From Kitasatospora sp. GAS204B (GTDB lineage: Bacteria > Actinomycetota > Actinomycetes > Streptomycetales > Streptomycetaceae), in NCBI RefSeq assembly GCF_029892155.1, contig NZ_JARZAG010000004.1:248001-312000 (forward strand): 64,000 nucleotides of DNA, written 5' to 3'. Positions 25,389 through 33,151 of this stretch are shown piece after piece (positions within the stretch are counted from its first letter, which is position 1; every line of letters starts with the position of its first letter). A model generated the notes under the pieces. The model searched no databases. It worked only from the letters and a program-made list of their open reading frames with translations, and was not told the DNA's origin. Both the position numbers and the translations under genes were made by a program.

Positions 25389-26492
25389 CTACCGGCGTCG
25401 AATGACCTGCGCCTCAGCCCGTTCCACCGTCGCTCGCCCGTAGACGTGGACCAGTGCGAGGTGGAACAGCGCCGGGGCCAGCGGAGCCCAGCGGTGGATG
25501 CGGTCCGTGTGCAGCAGGTACTTGGCCACTGTTGCCGCGCGGAACGGCACGTACTCGATGGTCTGGTGCTCCCACCTGTCGGCGACCCCTCGGCTCAGCC
25601 GGGCCTGGAGCCCCTCGCGGGTCAACTCGTCCAGGCGCGCGTAGAAGTGGGCGCTCCAATGGCGCTTCTCCACGTCCAGCACGAAGGCCAGGAGCTCGAG
25701 GGAATACTCGTGTGGCTCCAGGGACAGCTCCTCCCGCATGCCGCGCCGAGCAACCGCATGGAGGCCCGGTGCGTTCCTGCCGGATGAATCGATGTGCCGG
25801 GACATGCCCTCGTTGACGGAGGAGTTCCAGGCGCCCGGTGCCATCCGGACCCGGTCGCTGCGCTGGCTGACGACCAGCAGGTCGTCGGCGGTCACCACGG
25901 CGATGTTGACGCCCAAGCTGCACTGCAGGAACGCTGGTGCCTCAAGCGGCTGGTCGGGGTCGAGGTAGCGGGAGCGGAGAGTGGTTCCGTCGGGCAGCCG
26001 GCGGTCGAGTTGCTGGGCGGCAAGGAAGGTGTAGTAGTCCGTGGGCCGCAGCCGCAGGCGGACTTCCGGTTGCTCGTCGACGGGCGTCCGGGAGATGTCG
26101 AACGACTCGACCGCGTAGCGGAGACCGTTCCAGACCGGCGTTCGTCCTTCCGCTCGGAGCCGAGCGCTTTCGGCCTCGATCTCGCCCCACCAATGCGTGA
26201 TCTCCGCCGGAAGCCTGGTCTCGCCGTCGAGTACCTGGATGTGCACGCCCTCGGCAGGGATGGGTGTTTCGCCGTCGCCCTCGACGATCAGCGCCGACGT
26301 GCGGAGTGGGCCCAGAGAGAAGGTCGTCCACGACGGGCTGTGCTCCTGCCGGAGCCGAAGGCTTCGAACCGCAGTGAGCCAGCGTCTGCGCACCTTGAAC
26401 CACGTGTCCTGCAGCGGCTGTTGGAACAGCACCGCGAACAGCATCCCGATCACGGCGCCGGCGACCCCGTTGACCACGTCTATTCCGCCCAT
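25389..26492 (-). CDS. Membrane-anchored Nudix-like protein
   Basis: A 367-residue protein. One N-terminal hydrophobic helix (VVNGVAGAVIGMLFAVLF) anchors it. A middle domain of about 150 residues is unrecognised (YYTFLAAQQLDRRLPDG). From about 190 a Nudix-like fold is visible: NIAVVTADDLLVVSQRSDRV, then a partial Nudix box (AVARRGMREELSLEP) and a strand pair HWSAHFYARLDEL. The box lacks a perfect GX5EX7REUXEEXGU, so pyrophosphatase activity is uncertain. ATG 26492 is preferred because it begins the membrane helix directly. No partner gene is obvious. Confidence 0.7.
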   Translation of the reverse strand: MGGIDVVNGVAGAVIGMLFAVLFQQPLQDTWFKVRRRWLTAVRSLRLRQEHSPSWTTFSLGPLRTSALIVEGDGETPIPAEGVHIQVLDGETRLPAEITHWWGEIEAESARLRAEGRTPVWNGLRYAVESFDISRTPVDEQPEVRLRLRPTDYYTFLAAQQLDRRLPDGTTLRSRYLDPDQPLEAPAFLQCSLGVNIAVVTADDLLVVSQRSDRVRMAPGAWNSSVNEGMSRHIDSSGRNAPGLHAVARRGMREELSLEPHEYSLELLAFVLDVEKRHWSAHFYARLDELTREGLQARLSRGVADRWEHQTIEYVPFRAATVAKYLLHTDRIHRWAPLAPALFHLALVHVYGRATVERAEAQVIRRR

Positions 26493-26605
26493 GCCGCGGA
26501 GCCTAGCGGGGGCGGTCGAACCACGGGTCAGCTTTTCTGGTCGAGGCCGAGGCGGACGCGACCACGTGTGCGCCGGTGCCGCTGTCGAGAACCAGGGCCG
26601 CGCGT

Positions 26606-26947
26606 TCACCAGTCCCGCGCGGCCACCAGTGCCTCGACGTCGGCGTCCTCGAACCCGTACGCCGACGCCACGAACCCGAAGTCCTCGCAGATCTCCTCGC
26701 GCGCGAAGGTCTCGATCTCGCTTCCCACTGCCTCGAATTCCGCCTCCAGCGCGTTGAACTCCTCCGTGGCCACTTCGGTCAGCGCGTAGAGCGCTGCCAG
26801 GTCCGACGGCTGTTCGGCCTCGATCCGTGCGCACAGCCTCAGCAGGATCTCCTTCCCCTTGGTGACGACCTGGTCGGGGAAGTAGTCGTCCTCGAACAGC
26901 CCCTTCAGAAACGGATACCCTGCCACCTGCTGGTTCGTGACCGACAT
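26606..26947 (-). CDS. DUF5713-family protein
   Basis: A 113-residue acidic helical protein with the pattern of the streptomycete DUF5713 family: MSVTNQQVAGYPFLKGLFED at the start, DDYFPDQVV, then ATEEFNALEAEFEA and ICEDFGFVASAYGFEDADVE. Function unknown. Just upstream of the Nudix-like gene, 26555-26600 holds a short echo of the methyltransferase motif (VLDSGTGAHVVA on the minus strand), another degenerate remnant. Confidence 0.8.
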   Translation of the reverse strand: MSVTNQQVAGYPFLKGLFEDDYFPDQVVTKGKEILLRLCARIEAEQPSDLAALYALTEVATEEFNALEAEFEAVGSEIETFAREEICEDFGFVASAYGFEDADVEALVAARDW

Positions 26948-27155
26948 GGCGATCCCGCCTCCCTACCGAAGATCCGATGTCCCGATCCTGGAGCACGGCA
27001 CTGACAGTGGACCGGCTCGAGGGCGAGCTGCGCCACCCGGGTGCCGGTCCAACCGGTGATCACCGCTGGGACGATGGGAGTCCCGTGGCTGGGCCAACTG
27101 GCGCGTCAGCCGAAGGAGTAATTGTCAGTACCTGTGGATGAGAAAGACGGCCGGC

Positions 27156-27644
27156 ATGGCTATTTCCTACAGTCTCGACCTGGTGACCCCGGTTCCCGTG
27201 ATCGAGGTCGCGCAGAAACTTGATGAGGTCGCCCAGTCACTGCGACTGATCGATGCCTCCGTGACCGCCGAAGCGTTGCTCAACGGCACGCTCGCGGTCT
27301 ACGGCACCTGGATCAGGGTGGTGACGACGAAGCCGGTCCCGTGGGGCGACCCGCTGATCGGCGGCCGTGTCTTCACCCCGACGGTTTCGGTTGTCTTCCG
27401 CCTCGACAAGGCGGGCGACATCTCCGGGCAGCAGGACGACATGGTCCGGCTCGCGAGCGGACTGCTGTCCCAGGTGCCTGGCGACGCGGTGCTGCACTTC
27501 GACTACGAGGATGTCTGGCTGGTCCGCCAGGACGGCCAGTTGAGCCTGAACGAGCGCTCTGACCTCTGGCCAGCGCTTCGCCTGTCGGGCGTCTCTCTTC
27601 CCTATGGTCGGCAGACCCACGAGTTCGTCTTTCCTGAGGACTGA
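27156..27644 (+). CDS. SitI3-family (orphan immunity) protein
   Basis: A 162-residue protein that follows the SitI3 pattern: MAISYSLDLVTPVPV, ALLNGTLAVYGTWIRVV, FTPTVSVVFRLDKAGDIS, QQDDMVRLASGLLSQVPGDA, then LSLNERSDLW. SitI3 is the antidote of the myxobacterial SitA3 toxin, and streptomycete copies are thought to be orphan immunity genes. No toxin gene is next to it. ATG 27156 begins the conserved MAISYS; ATG 27138 is in frame, but its AAGGAG is about 20 nt away. Its 3' end overlaps the convergent kinase gene by 43 nt. Confidence 0.8.
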   Translation: MAISYSLDLVTPVPVIEVAQKLDEVAQSLRLIDASVTAEALLNGTLAVYGTWIRVVTTKPVPWGDPLIGGRVFTPTVSVVFRLDKAGDISGQQDDMVRLASGLLSQVPGDAVLHFDYEDVWLVRQDGQLSLNERSDLWPALRLSGVSLPYGRQTHEFVFPED

Positions 27645-28201
27645 GAGTTGTGGATCGGCTCGTTGGCCGCGATCGCCGACCAGACGTGCTGAGCGAGGTC
27701 GTCGACGGGACGATTTCCGTCGACGACCAGGTCGCAGTCGCCACGCAGGGGTTCGACGTGCCGCTCGTGCGCGGCCCGGCGGTGGTTGAGGTAGTTGAGC
27801 AGGAGGACATCGAGGGGAAAGCCGTCCCGCAGGCACTTGCGCTGGATCTTCCGGACCAGGCGCAGGTCGGCGGGCAGGTCGACGAAGACGTCGAACCGCG
27901 CGCATGCTGCAAGTGGGTTGACATGGCGGGCGAACAGGCCGTCCACGATGACGACGGGCGAGCCGGCCAGCGCGGCGTCGGTGTCGTGGGCGAGACGCGC
28001 AAGGTCCAGCGACCGGGGGTCGCCAACGTCCAACCGCGGCACTCCGGTTTCATCGGGTGCCCACACCCCCTGCTCGGGAGCGCGGAAGTAGTAGTCGTCA
28101 CCGTGGAGTACCCGCACTGGGCCCCGGGGCGTCGTAGCCGCCAGCGCGGTGGCCAGCGTGGTCTTTCCCGCCCCAGCTCCTCCAGTCAGCGTGACCAGCA
28201 T
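27602..28201 (-). CDS. Uridine kinase-like P-loop kinase
   Basis: A 199-residue protein with Walker A GGAGAGKTT at residues 8-16, HGDDYYF (the DDYY motif of uridine/pantothenate kinase-like enzymes), VVIVDGLFARHVNP and RKCLRDGFPLDVLL. The likely reaction is phosphorylation of a nucleoside or small alcohol. ATG 28201 has GAGGAGAGG upstream. The last 43 nt overlap the opposite SitI3 gene, which suggests that one of the two came in later. Confidence 0.8.
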   Translation of the reverse strand: MLVTLTGGAGAGKTTLATALAATTPRGPVRVLHGDDYYFRAPEQGVWAPDETGVPRLDVGDPRSLDLARLAHDTDAALAGSPVVIVDGLFARHVNPLAACARFDVFVDLPADLRLVRKIQRKCLRDGFPLDVLLLNYLNHRRAAHERHVEPLRGDCDLVVDGNRPVDDLAQHVWSAIAANEPIHNSQSSGKTNSWVCRP

Positions 28202-28302
28202 GTCCTCTCCTCGCTGTCGTGGTGACGCTCGGAGCATCGCATACGACCTGTGGGTTCACGCCACCAGGTCCGAGGAGCGTTCCACTGGCGGGCCCGAGTA
28301 CC

Positions 28303-28339
28303 GCGCGGCGCCCCCGGTCATCGACCGGAGGCGCCGCGC
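28303..28339. terminator. Terminator of the phospholipase operon
   Basis: GCGCGGCGCC (28303-28312) pairs with GGCGCCGCGC (28330-28339), with an inner CCGGT/ACCGG stem. It lies 22 nt after the phospholipase C stop, on the minus strand. Confidence 0.75.
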
Positions 28340-28361
28340 CGTGCACTCAACTGACTGACCG

Positions 28362-30359
28362 TCAGCTCGGGTGCGCCCACCCCGCGTACCGCTGGGCGAA
28401 GCGGGTGCCGGTCCCGGCGGTGACCGTGACGTCGTAGCGGCCCTGGGGGTCCAGCGGCCAGTCGATCTTCGCAGTGCGTCCGGCTTCCACCCAGACGGTC
28501 TGCGGGGTGCCCGCGAAGTCGTTGCCGGTGGCGGTGAAACTCACCTGGCCGGCGCCGTCGTTGGCCACCTCGAAGCGGATCGAGTGCGGGTCGCGCAGGT
28601 CGGCGCTGACGATCGGGACCGCCACGTCCTCCTGCTCCAGGCGGGTCACCGTGCCGGCGAAGCGGGTGACGAAGCCGTCCGCGCCGTGGATCGTGAAGTC
28701 GTAGCGGCCGTCGGTGGTCGAGGCGTCCCAGACGTAGCTCTTGCTGGCACCGGGAGCAACGGTGAACGGGGTGCCGGCGAAGGGGAGTTCGATGTTCGGG
28801 TAGACGGTGAAGCAGTAGCCGACCGAGCCGAAGTTGGTCATCGTGCAGGTGACCTTGCCGCTCTCGCGGTCCACGTCGATGTCCGCCCAGGGCCGGTAGG
28901 GCAGGGTGCGGTGCGGGCGGTCGCCGCGCTCCGGGGCCGGCATCGACTGGGTGCCGGGTGCGGGCAGCGCGACCGGGGGCAGCGAGGAGTTCGCGTCCGC
29001 CTTGGCCATCAGTGCGGTGGTGTCGGGGAGCTTCGGGATCGAGAAGTCCGGCTTCTTGAAGTCGAAGCAGCTGGTGAGGTCGCCGCAGACGGTCCGGCGC
29101 CACTGCGAGATGTTCGGCTCCTGGACCCCGGTCACCACCTCCAGGAAGCGCAGCACCGAAGTGTGGTCGAAGACCTGCGAGTTGACCCAGCCGCCGCGCG
29201 ACCAGGGCGAGGCCGCCCAGAGCGGCACCCGGTTGCCCAGGCCGATCGCCCGGCCCTGGGTGAACTCCTCGGGCGTGCCCGCCTCCGGGGTGGGCGGCAC
29301 CTGGTGGTCGAAGTACCCGTCGTTCTCGTCGTACATCACCAGGAAGACGGTGTGCTCCCAGACGTCCGGGTTGGACATCAGCGACTGCAGCGCCATGTCG
29401 ACCCAGTGCGCGCCGTAGTCCGGGCTGGCGTTGGGGTGTTCGCAGAACAGGTACGGCGCGACCAGCCAGGAGACGGTGGGCAGCGTGCCGGCCTTGCAGT
29501 CCGCGTCGAAGGCGGTGGGGTCGAACTTGGTCATCGCGTTGATGTAACGCGGGTCAGTGGTCGGGAAGTTGTGGAACTGCTTGAAGTACGACAGCGCGTT
29601 GTCGTCGTAGTCGCCGGTGCGGTCGTCCTCGCTCGGGTTGTGGTAGACCCGCCAGCTGACCTTGGCGGCCTCCAGGCGCTCGGCGTAGGTGGTCCAGTCG
29701 GCGACCGGGTTCTGGGTGACCGGGGTGTTGTCGATCCACGGCCCGGTGGTGCCGTCCTTGCCCGGGCCCGAGGTGCCGGTCCACAGGTAGAGGCGGTTGG
29801 GGTCGGTCGGTCCGGCCAGCGAGCAGAAGTAGGCGTCGCAGAGGGTGAACGCGTCGGCCAGCGCGTACTGGTAGGGGATGTCCTCGCGGGTGAAGTAGCC
29901 CATGGTGCGCTCGCCCTTGGCGGCCACCCACTTGTTCATCGCGCCGTCGTTGATCGCCTGGTGGCTGGTCGCCCAGTCGTGGGCGAGGCCGGCCGCGTTC
30001 TGGGCGTTGTACTTGGTGGTGTCCATCCGGTAGGGCAGCATGGCCCCGCCGTCGCTGCGGCCGGCGTCCGGCTGGCGGAAGACGGAGTCGCCGTTCGGGA
30101 AGGTCAGCGCCTGCTTGTCGGCGAAGCCGCGGACGCCGTTCAGGGTGCCGAAGTAGTGGTCGAAGCTGCGGTTCTCCTGCATCAGGATCACCACGTGCTT
30201 GACGTCGGTGACGTCACCGGAGTGTCGGGTCCGGCCCTGCGTGCGCTGGGTGGCGTCGGCGGCCTGAGCGGCCTGGGCGGCCTGGGGGAGGCCGACCACG
30301 GTGGCGGCAGCCGTCGCGGCGGCGGCGCCGAGGACGACGCGGCGGTTCAACTCGGTCAT
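28362..30359 (-). CDS. Secreted phosphocholine-type phospholipase C
   Basis: A 665-residue protein with a twin-arginine signal (NRRVVLGAAAATAAATVVG, cleavage near AQA). The acid-phosphatase/phospholipase C core has MQENRSFDHYFGTLNGVRGF, LAGPTDPNRLYLWTG and MYDENDGYFDHQVPPTP. Two C-terminal DUF756 beta domains follow (about 500-665). Length and order match the phosphocholine-specific PLC family (about 680-700). It cleaves phospholipid head groups outside the cell. The EEP gene lies 13 nt upstream on the same strand, and that gene carries a site for the phosphonate-regulon GntR protein, so head groups and phosphorus supply appear to be co-regulated. Confidence 0.92.
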   Translation of the reverse strand: MTELNRRVVLGAAAATAAATVVGLPQAAQAAQAADATQRTQGRTRHSGDVTDVKHVVILMQENRSFDHYFGTLNGVRGFADKQALTFPNGDSVFRQPDAGRSDGGAMLPYRMDTTKYNAQNAAGLAHDWATSHQAINDGAMNKWVAAKGERTMGYFTREDIPYQYALADAFTLCDAYFCSLAGPTDPNRLYLWTGTSGPGKDGTTGPWIDNTPVTQNPVADWTTYAERLEAAKVSWRVYHNPSEDDRTGDYDDNALSYFKQFHNFPTTDPRYINAMTKFDPTAFDADCKAGTLPTVSWLVAPYLFCEHPNASPDYGAHWVDMALQSLMSNPDVWEHTVFLVMYDENDGYFDHQVPPTPEAGTPEEFTQGRAIGLGNRVPLWAASPWSRGGWVNSQVFDHTSVLRFLEVVTGVQEPNISQWRRTVCGDLTSCFDFKKPDFSIPKLPDTTALMAKADANSSLPPVALPAPGTQSMPAPERGDRPHRTLPYRPWADIDVDRESGKVTCTMTNFGSVGYCFTVYPNIELPFAGTPFTVAPGASKSYVWDASTTDGRYDFTIHGADGFVTRFAGTVTRLEQEDVAVPIVSADLRDPHSIRFEVANDGAGQVSFTATGNDFAGTPQTVWVEAGRTAKIDWPLDPQGRYDVTVTAGTGTRFAQRYAGWAHPS

Positions 30360-30372
30360 GGCGGTGGGCCTT

Positions 30373-31857
30373 TCAGAGCGCGAAGGTCGAGACGGCGGCG
30401 GCGGTGTCCGAAGGCCAGCCGTTGGCAGCCGAGTTGGGGTCGGCGGCGGGCCAACCGGTGGCGATCACGTGGGCCTCGCGCAGCTCGATCCGGCCGCTGT
30501 CGGCGTAGAGCACGTAGTCGATCCGGTCCTGCGGCTCGGGCTTGCTGCCGCGCTGCTTGCGGGTGGGCGACCAGGTGGCCCCGGGGAACGCGGCGGGGTC
30601 CGGGTGCTCCTCGCGGAAGCTGTCGGTCAGGCCGGCGGCCTGCACGGCCTCGGTGACCGGCCAGTTGAACTGCGCGCCGTGGGTGGCGGTGGTCCAGTCG
30701 AGGTGCGAGGGGGAGGAGAGCTCGGCGGCCACGATCAGCTCGGCGGGGTGCTCGCCCCGGTGCAGGGCGGCCTGCTGGGCGGCTTGCTGGGCGCTCTGCT
30801 CGGCCTTGATCGCGGCGAGAAGGGCCTGCGCCTGCTGGTAGCGGAGCGAGGCGGTCTCGGTGGCGAGCACCTGGGCCGGGGTCTGGCCGTCCTGGATCGC
30901 GTACGGGCCGTAGGAGTTCTCGTCCAGGTGCGCCGTCCACAGGCGCACCGAACGGCCGCCCGGCAGCTGCACGGTGACGGCGGCGGCGGGCAGCGCGGCG
31001 GTCACCGCGGTGACGGCGGTGAGCGGGTAGCGGCTCAACACGCCGACGCTGCCGGCGCTCTGGTAGGCGTACCAGCCGAGCGCGTCGGCCAGCGCCTTGG
31101 CGTTGGTCCCGGCGGTCTCCTGGAGCGCGACCACGTCCCAGCCCTGGGTGAGGATCACCCGCAGCTGCTTCTCGAAGCCGTCGGTGCTGTGGGTGCCGGC
31201 GTCCCAGAGGTTCCAACTGGCCACCTTGAGCTGCTGCTTGCCCTTGGCCTCGACCACCGGGACCTGCACGGTGACGGTGTCGGTGGCGCCGGTGCTGTCC
31301 TTGACGCCGACGGTGACGATCGCGGGGCGGGCGCTCGGCCGGCCCGGTGCGGTGCCGGTCACCGTGCCGTCGGCGCTGACCGAGAGCCAGGAGTCGCCGC
31401 TGACCTTGCGGAAGGTGGGGGTCCCCGGTGCGTTGCCGGCCGGGCGGGCCCACAGCCCCTGGAGTTTGACCTGAACCTGACCTCCGGGCTGGACCGGTGT
31501 CGCGGTGAGCGCGTCGACCGCACTGTGCGGCGGGACGACGGCGGGCTTGGGCCTGAAGCTGAACGGCGCCGTCTGCGCGAGGATCCCGTACCCGTCCTTG
31601 GCCAGCAGATAGGCCGTGTAGGGCCCGCCGGTCAGCGCGGAGGTGTCGAGGGTGAGGTCGCCGGAGCCGCCGGGGGTGTACTTCCACAGCAGCGAGGAGC
31701 CGGTGCCGGGCTGCCGGGTGCCGTCGTAGATGCCGACCCAGTTCTTGGCGTCGGGCGCGTCGGTCGTCCAGTGGAAGGTGAGCTTGTCGCCTTCGTTCGG
31801 GCTGGGCGGCGTGCTGAGAGTGAGGGAGCTGCCTGTGGCCACGGGGATCCTGTCCAT
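30373..31857 (-). CDS. EEP-family (endonuclease/exonuclease/phosphatase) protein with altered active site
   Basis: A 494-residue protein. An N-terminal Ig-like beta domain (WVGIYDGTRQPGTG) and a linker domain precede the EEP fold from about 215: KVASWNLW (Asn), VVALQETAG (Glu), TAHLDENSYGPYA (His), DRIDYVLY (Asp). Two expected catalytic motifs are changed: GDxN reads AELS (VAAELSSPSHLDW), and the last SDH reads SDT (WPSDTAAAV). The enzyme may thus be inactive or altered. I see no signal peptide from ATG 31857. GTG 31842, with GGACAGGA upstream, is an alternative start. It is the first gene of the operon with phospholipase C, and a GntR-type operator lies 36-63 nt upstream. Confidence 0.8.
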   Translation of the reverse strand: MDRIPVATGSSLTLSTPPSPNEGDKLTFHWTTDAPDAKNWVGIYDGTRQPGTGSSLLWKYTPGGSGDLTLDTSALTGGPYTAYLLAKDGYGILAQTAPFSFRPKPAVVPPHSAVDALTATPVQPGGQVQVKLQGLWARPAGNAPGTPTFRKVSGDSWLSVSADGTVTGTAPGRPSARPAIVTVGVKDSTGATDTVTVQVPVVEAKGKQQLKVASWNLWDAGTHSTDGFEKQLRVILTQGWDVVALQETAGTNAKALADALGWYAYQSAGSVGVLSRYPLTAVTAVTAALPAAAVTVQLPGGRSVRLWTAHLDENSYGPYAIQDGQTPAQVLATETASLRYQQAQALLAAIKAEQSAQQAAQQAALHRGEHPAELIVAAELSSPSHLDWTTATHGAQFNWPVTEAVQAAGLTDSFREEHPDPAAFPGATWSPTRKQRGSKPEPQDRIDYVLYADSGRIELREAHVIATGWPAADPNSAANGWPSDTAAAVSTFAL

Positions 31858-31892
31858 CGGGTGACGAGGGTGATGGGGGGGTGATGGGGGGC

Positions 31893-31920
31893 GAGCAGAG
31901 TTGGCTGCACAACTCTGCTC
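31893..31920. promoter_or_regulatory. GntR-type operator before the EEP/phospholipase operon (site B)
   Basis: A perfect 11-bp inverted repeat, GAGCAGAGTTG and CAACTCTGCTC, with 6 nt between. Its centre GTTGGCTGCACAAC matches the consensus GTTGnCYnnnCAAC of the phosphonate-regulon sites. It lies 36 nt from the start codon, overlapping the expected core promoter, which fits repression. Confidence 0.8.
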
Positions 31921-32033
31921 ACATTCAGGTGATCCATGAGGGCCGGTGCATGAACGAGGTGTGACGGGTAGTCGGGAATCCGCCTAATTCGCCGATTTGA
32001 CCGTCCAGTAGCGGTTACGGGGCGCAGCCGCGC

Positions 32034-32100
32034 GAGGAAGGCCGAAGGGGACCGCCGAGCAGGAAGGCCGAGGGGGAACGCCGAGGAGGAACGCCGAAGG
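32034..32100. repeat. Degenerate short tandem repeat
   Basis: Three imperfect units of about 25 bp with the core AGGAAGGCCGAAGGGGA and variants, directly before the terminator of the transporter operon. It looks like slippage-prone low-complexity DNA. No coding frame is supported there. Confidence 0.55.
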
Positions 32101-32128
32101 GGCTGCCCGCCGTCCGGCGGGCAGCCCC
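32099..32128. terminator. Terminator of the phosphonate transporter operon
   Basis: A perfect 13-bp inverted repeat, GGGGCTGCCCGCC and GGCGGGCAGCCCC, around GTCC. It lies 14 nt beyond the SMR gene stop. Confidence 0.85.
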
Positions 32129-32142
32129 AGTCACAGTCAACC

Positions 32143-32466
32143 TCAGTGCGTGGCCCGCAGGTTGAGCAGCACCACGCCCAGGATGATCAGCGCGATGCCG
32201 GCCAGCTGCGGCCTGCCCAGGTGCTCCCCGAAGGCGACCACGCCTATCGCGGCCACCGCCGCCGTGCCCGCGCCTGACCAGACGGCGTAGGCGACCGAGA
32301 CGGGGATCTGCTTCAGGGCCTGGCCGAGCAGTACGAAGGAGAGCACGTAGCCGATGCCCACGCCCACGCTCGGCCAGAGCTTGCTGAAGCCGTCGGTCAG
32401 CTTGAGGCAGCTGGTGGCGCAGACCTCGCTCATGATGGCGAGGGCGAGTAGGAGGAAGGAGGGCAT
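32143..32466 (-). CDS. Small multidrug resistance (SMR/EmrE-like) transporter
   Basis: A 107-residue protein with four transmembrane helices, membrane Glu14 in IMSEVCAT, KLTDGFSKLWPS, IPVSVAYAVWSGAGTA and a C-terminal LIILGVVLLNL. SMR proteins exchange protons for quaternary ammonium or guanidinium compounds as dimers. It begins 4 nt after the stop of the HAD gene and shares the transcript of the aminophosphonate ABC transporter operon. A role in exporting a quaternary amine by-product is therefore possible but is inference. The real substrate is unknown. Confidence 0.9.
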   Translation of the reverse strand: MPSFLLLALAIMSEVCATSCLKLTDGFSKLWPSVGVGIGYVLSFVLLGQALKQIPVSVAYAVWSGAGTAAVAAIGVVAFGEHLGRPQLAGIALIILGVVLLNLRATH

Positions 32467-32470
32467 GGGC

Positions 32471-33151
32471 CTATTCTCGCGGGCCGGTCAGCGCGGCCAG
32501 CATCGGTAGGTCCGCCTCGGTCAGGCTGGCCAGCATCGTGATGCCGGGGCCCTGCGGGATGGGCACCGCGGAGGACGGGACGGCGAGCACCGCGCAGCCG
32601 GCCGCGTGGGCGGAGGCGACGCCGGTCGGGGTGTCCTCGACGGCGACGCAGTCGGCCGGGTCGAGGCCGAGGTGGGCGGCGGCGGCCAGGTAGGGGGCCG
32701 GGTCGGGCTTGGTGCGCGGGGTGTCCTCGGCGGCCAGGGTGATGGTGAACCAGTCCCGGCCGAGGTGGCTGAGGACCAGGTCGACCACCTGGCGCGGCGA
32801 GGCGGAGACCAGCGCGGTGGGCACCGCCGCGTCGCGCAGCTCGGCCAGCAGGGCGAGCGCGCCGGGGCGCGGGACCACCTGGGCGGCGACCCGGGTGATG
32901 AACGCCGCGTTGAGCCGGGCGGCGAGCTCGTCGACGCCCGGGGAGGTGGCGACCACGCGGTCCAGGTGGGCCGCGGTGTGCTCGACCGCGTGGCCGAGCA
33001 CCTCGGGCTGATCGGCGACGGTGAGGGCGTAGCCCAGGCCGGCGGCGATCTCCTCGGTCGCCGACCACCACAGGTGCTCGGTGTCGACCAGGGTGCCGTC
33101 CATGTCGAAGAGGACGGCGCAGGGGAGCAGGGAGGTCATGGAGGTGATCAC
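32471..33151 (-). CDS. HAD-family phosphatase (beta-phosphoglucomutase-like)
   Basis: A 226-residue protein: motif I VLFDMDGTLVDTE (nucleophile and second Asp both present), motif II ALVSASPRQ, motif III TKPDPAPY, motif IV CVAVEDTPTG. This is a general HAD-IA phosphatase, unlike the phosphonatase-type HAD at 21000. It starts at GTG 33151 with a 4-nt GTGA overlap with the ABC ATPase stop, so it is translationally coupled to the transporter and probably dephosphorylates an imported or derived phosphoester. Confidence 0.88.
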   Translation of the reverse strand: MITSMTSLLPCAVLFDMDGTLVDTEHLWWSATEEIAAGLGYALTVADQPEVLGHAVEHTAAHLDRVVATSPGVDELAARLNAAFITRVAAQVVPRPGALALLAELRDAAVPTALVSASPRQVVDLVLSHLGRDWFTITLAAEDTPRTKPDPAPYLAAAAHLGLDPADCVAVEDTPTGVASAHAAGCAVLAVPSSAVPIPQGPGITMLASLTEADLPMLAALTGPRE

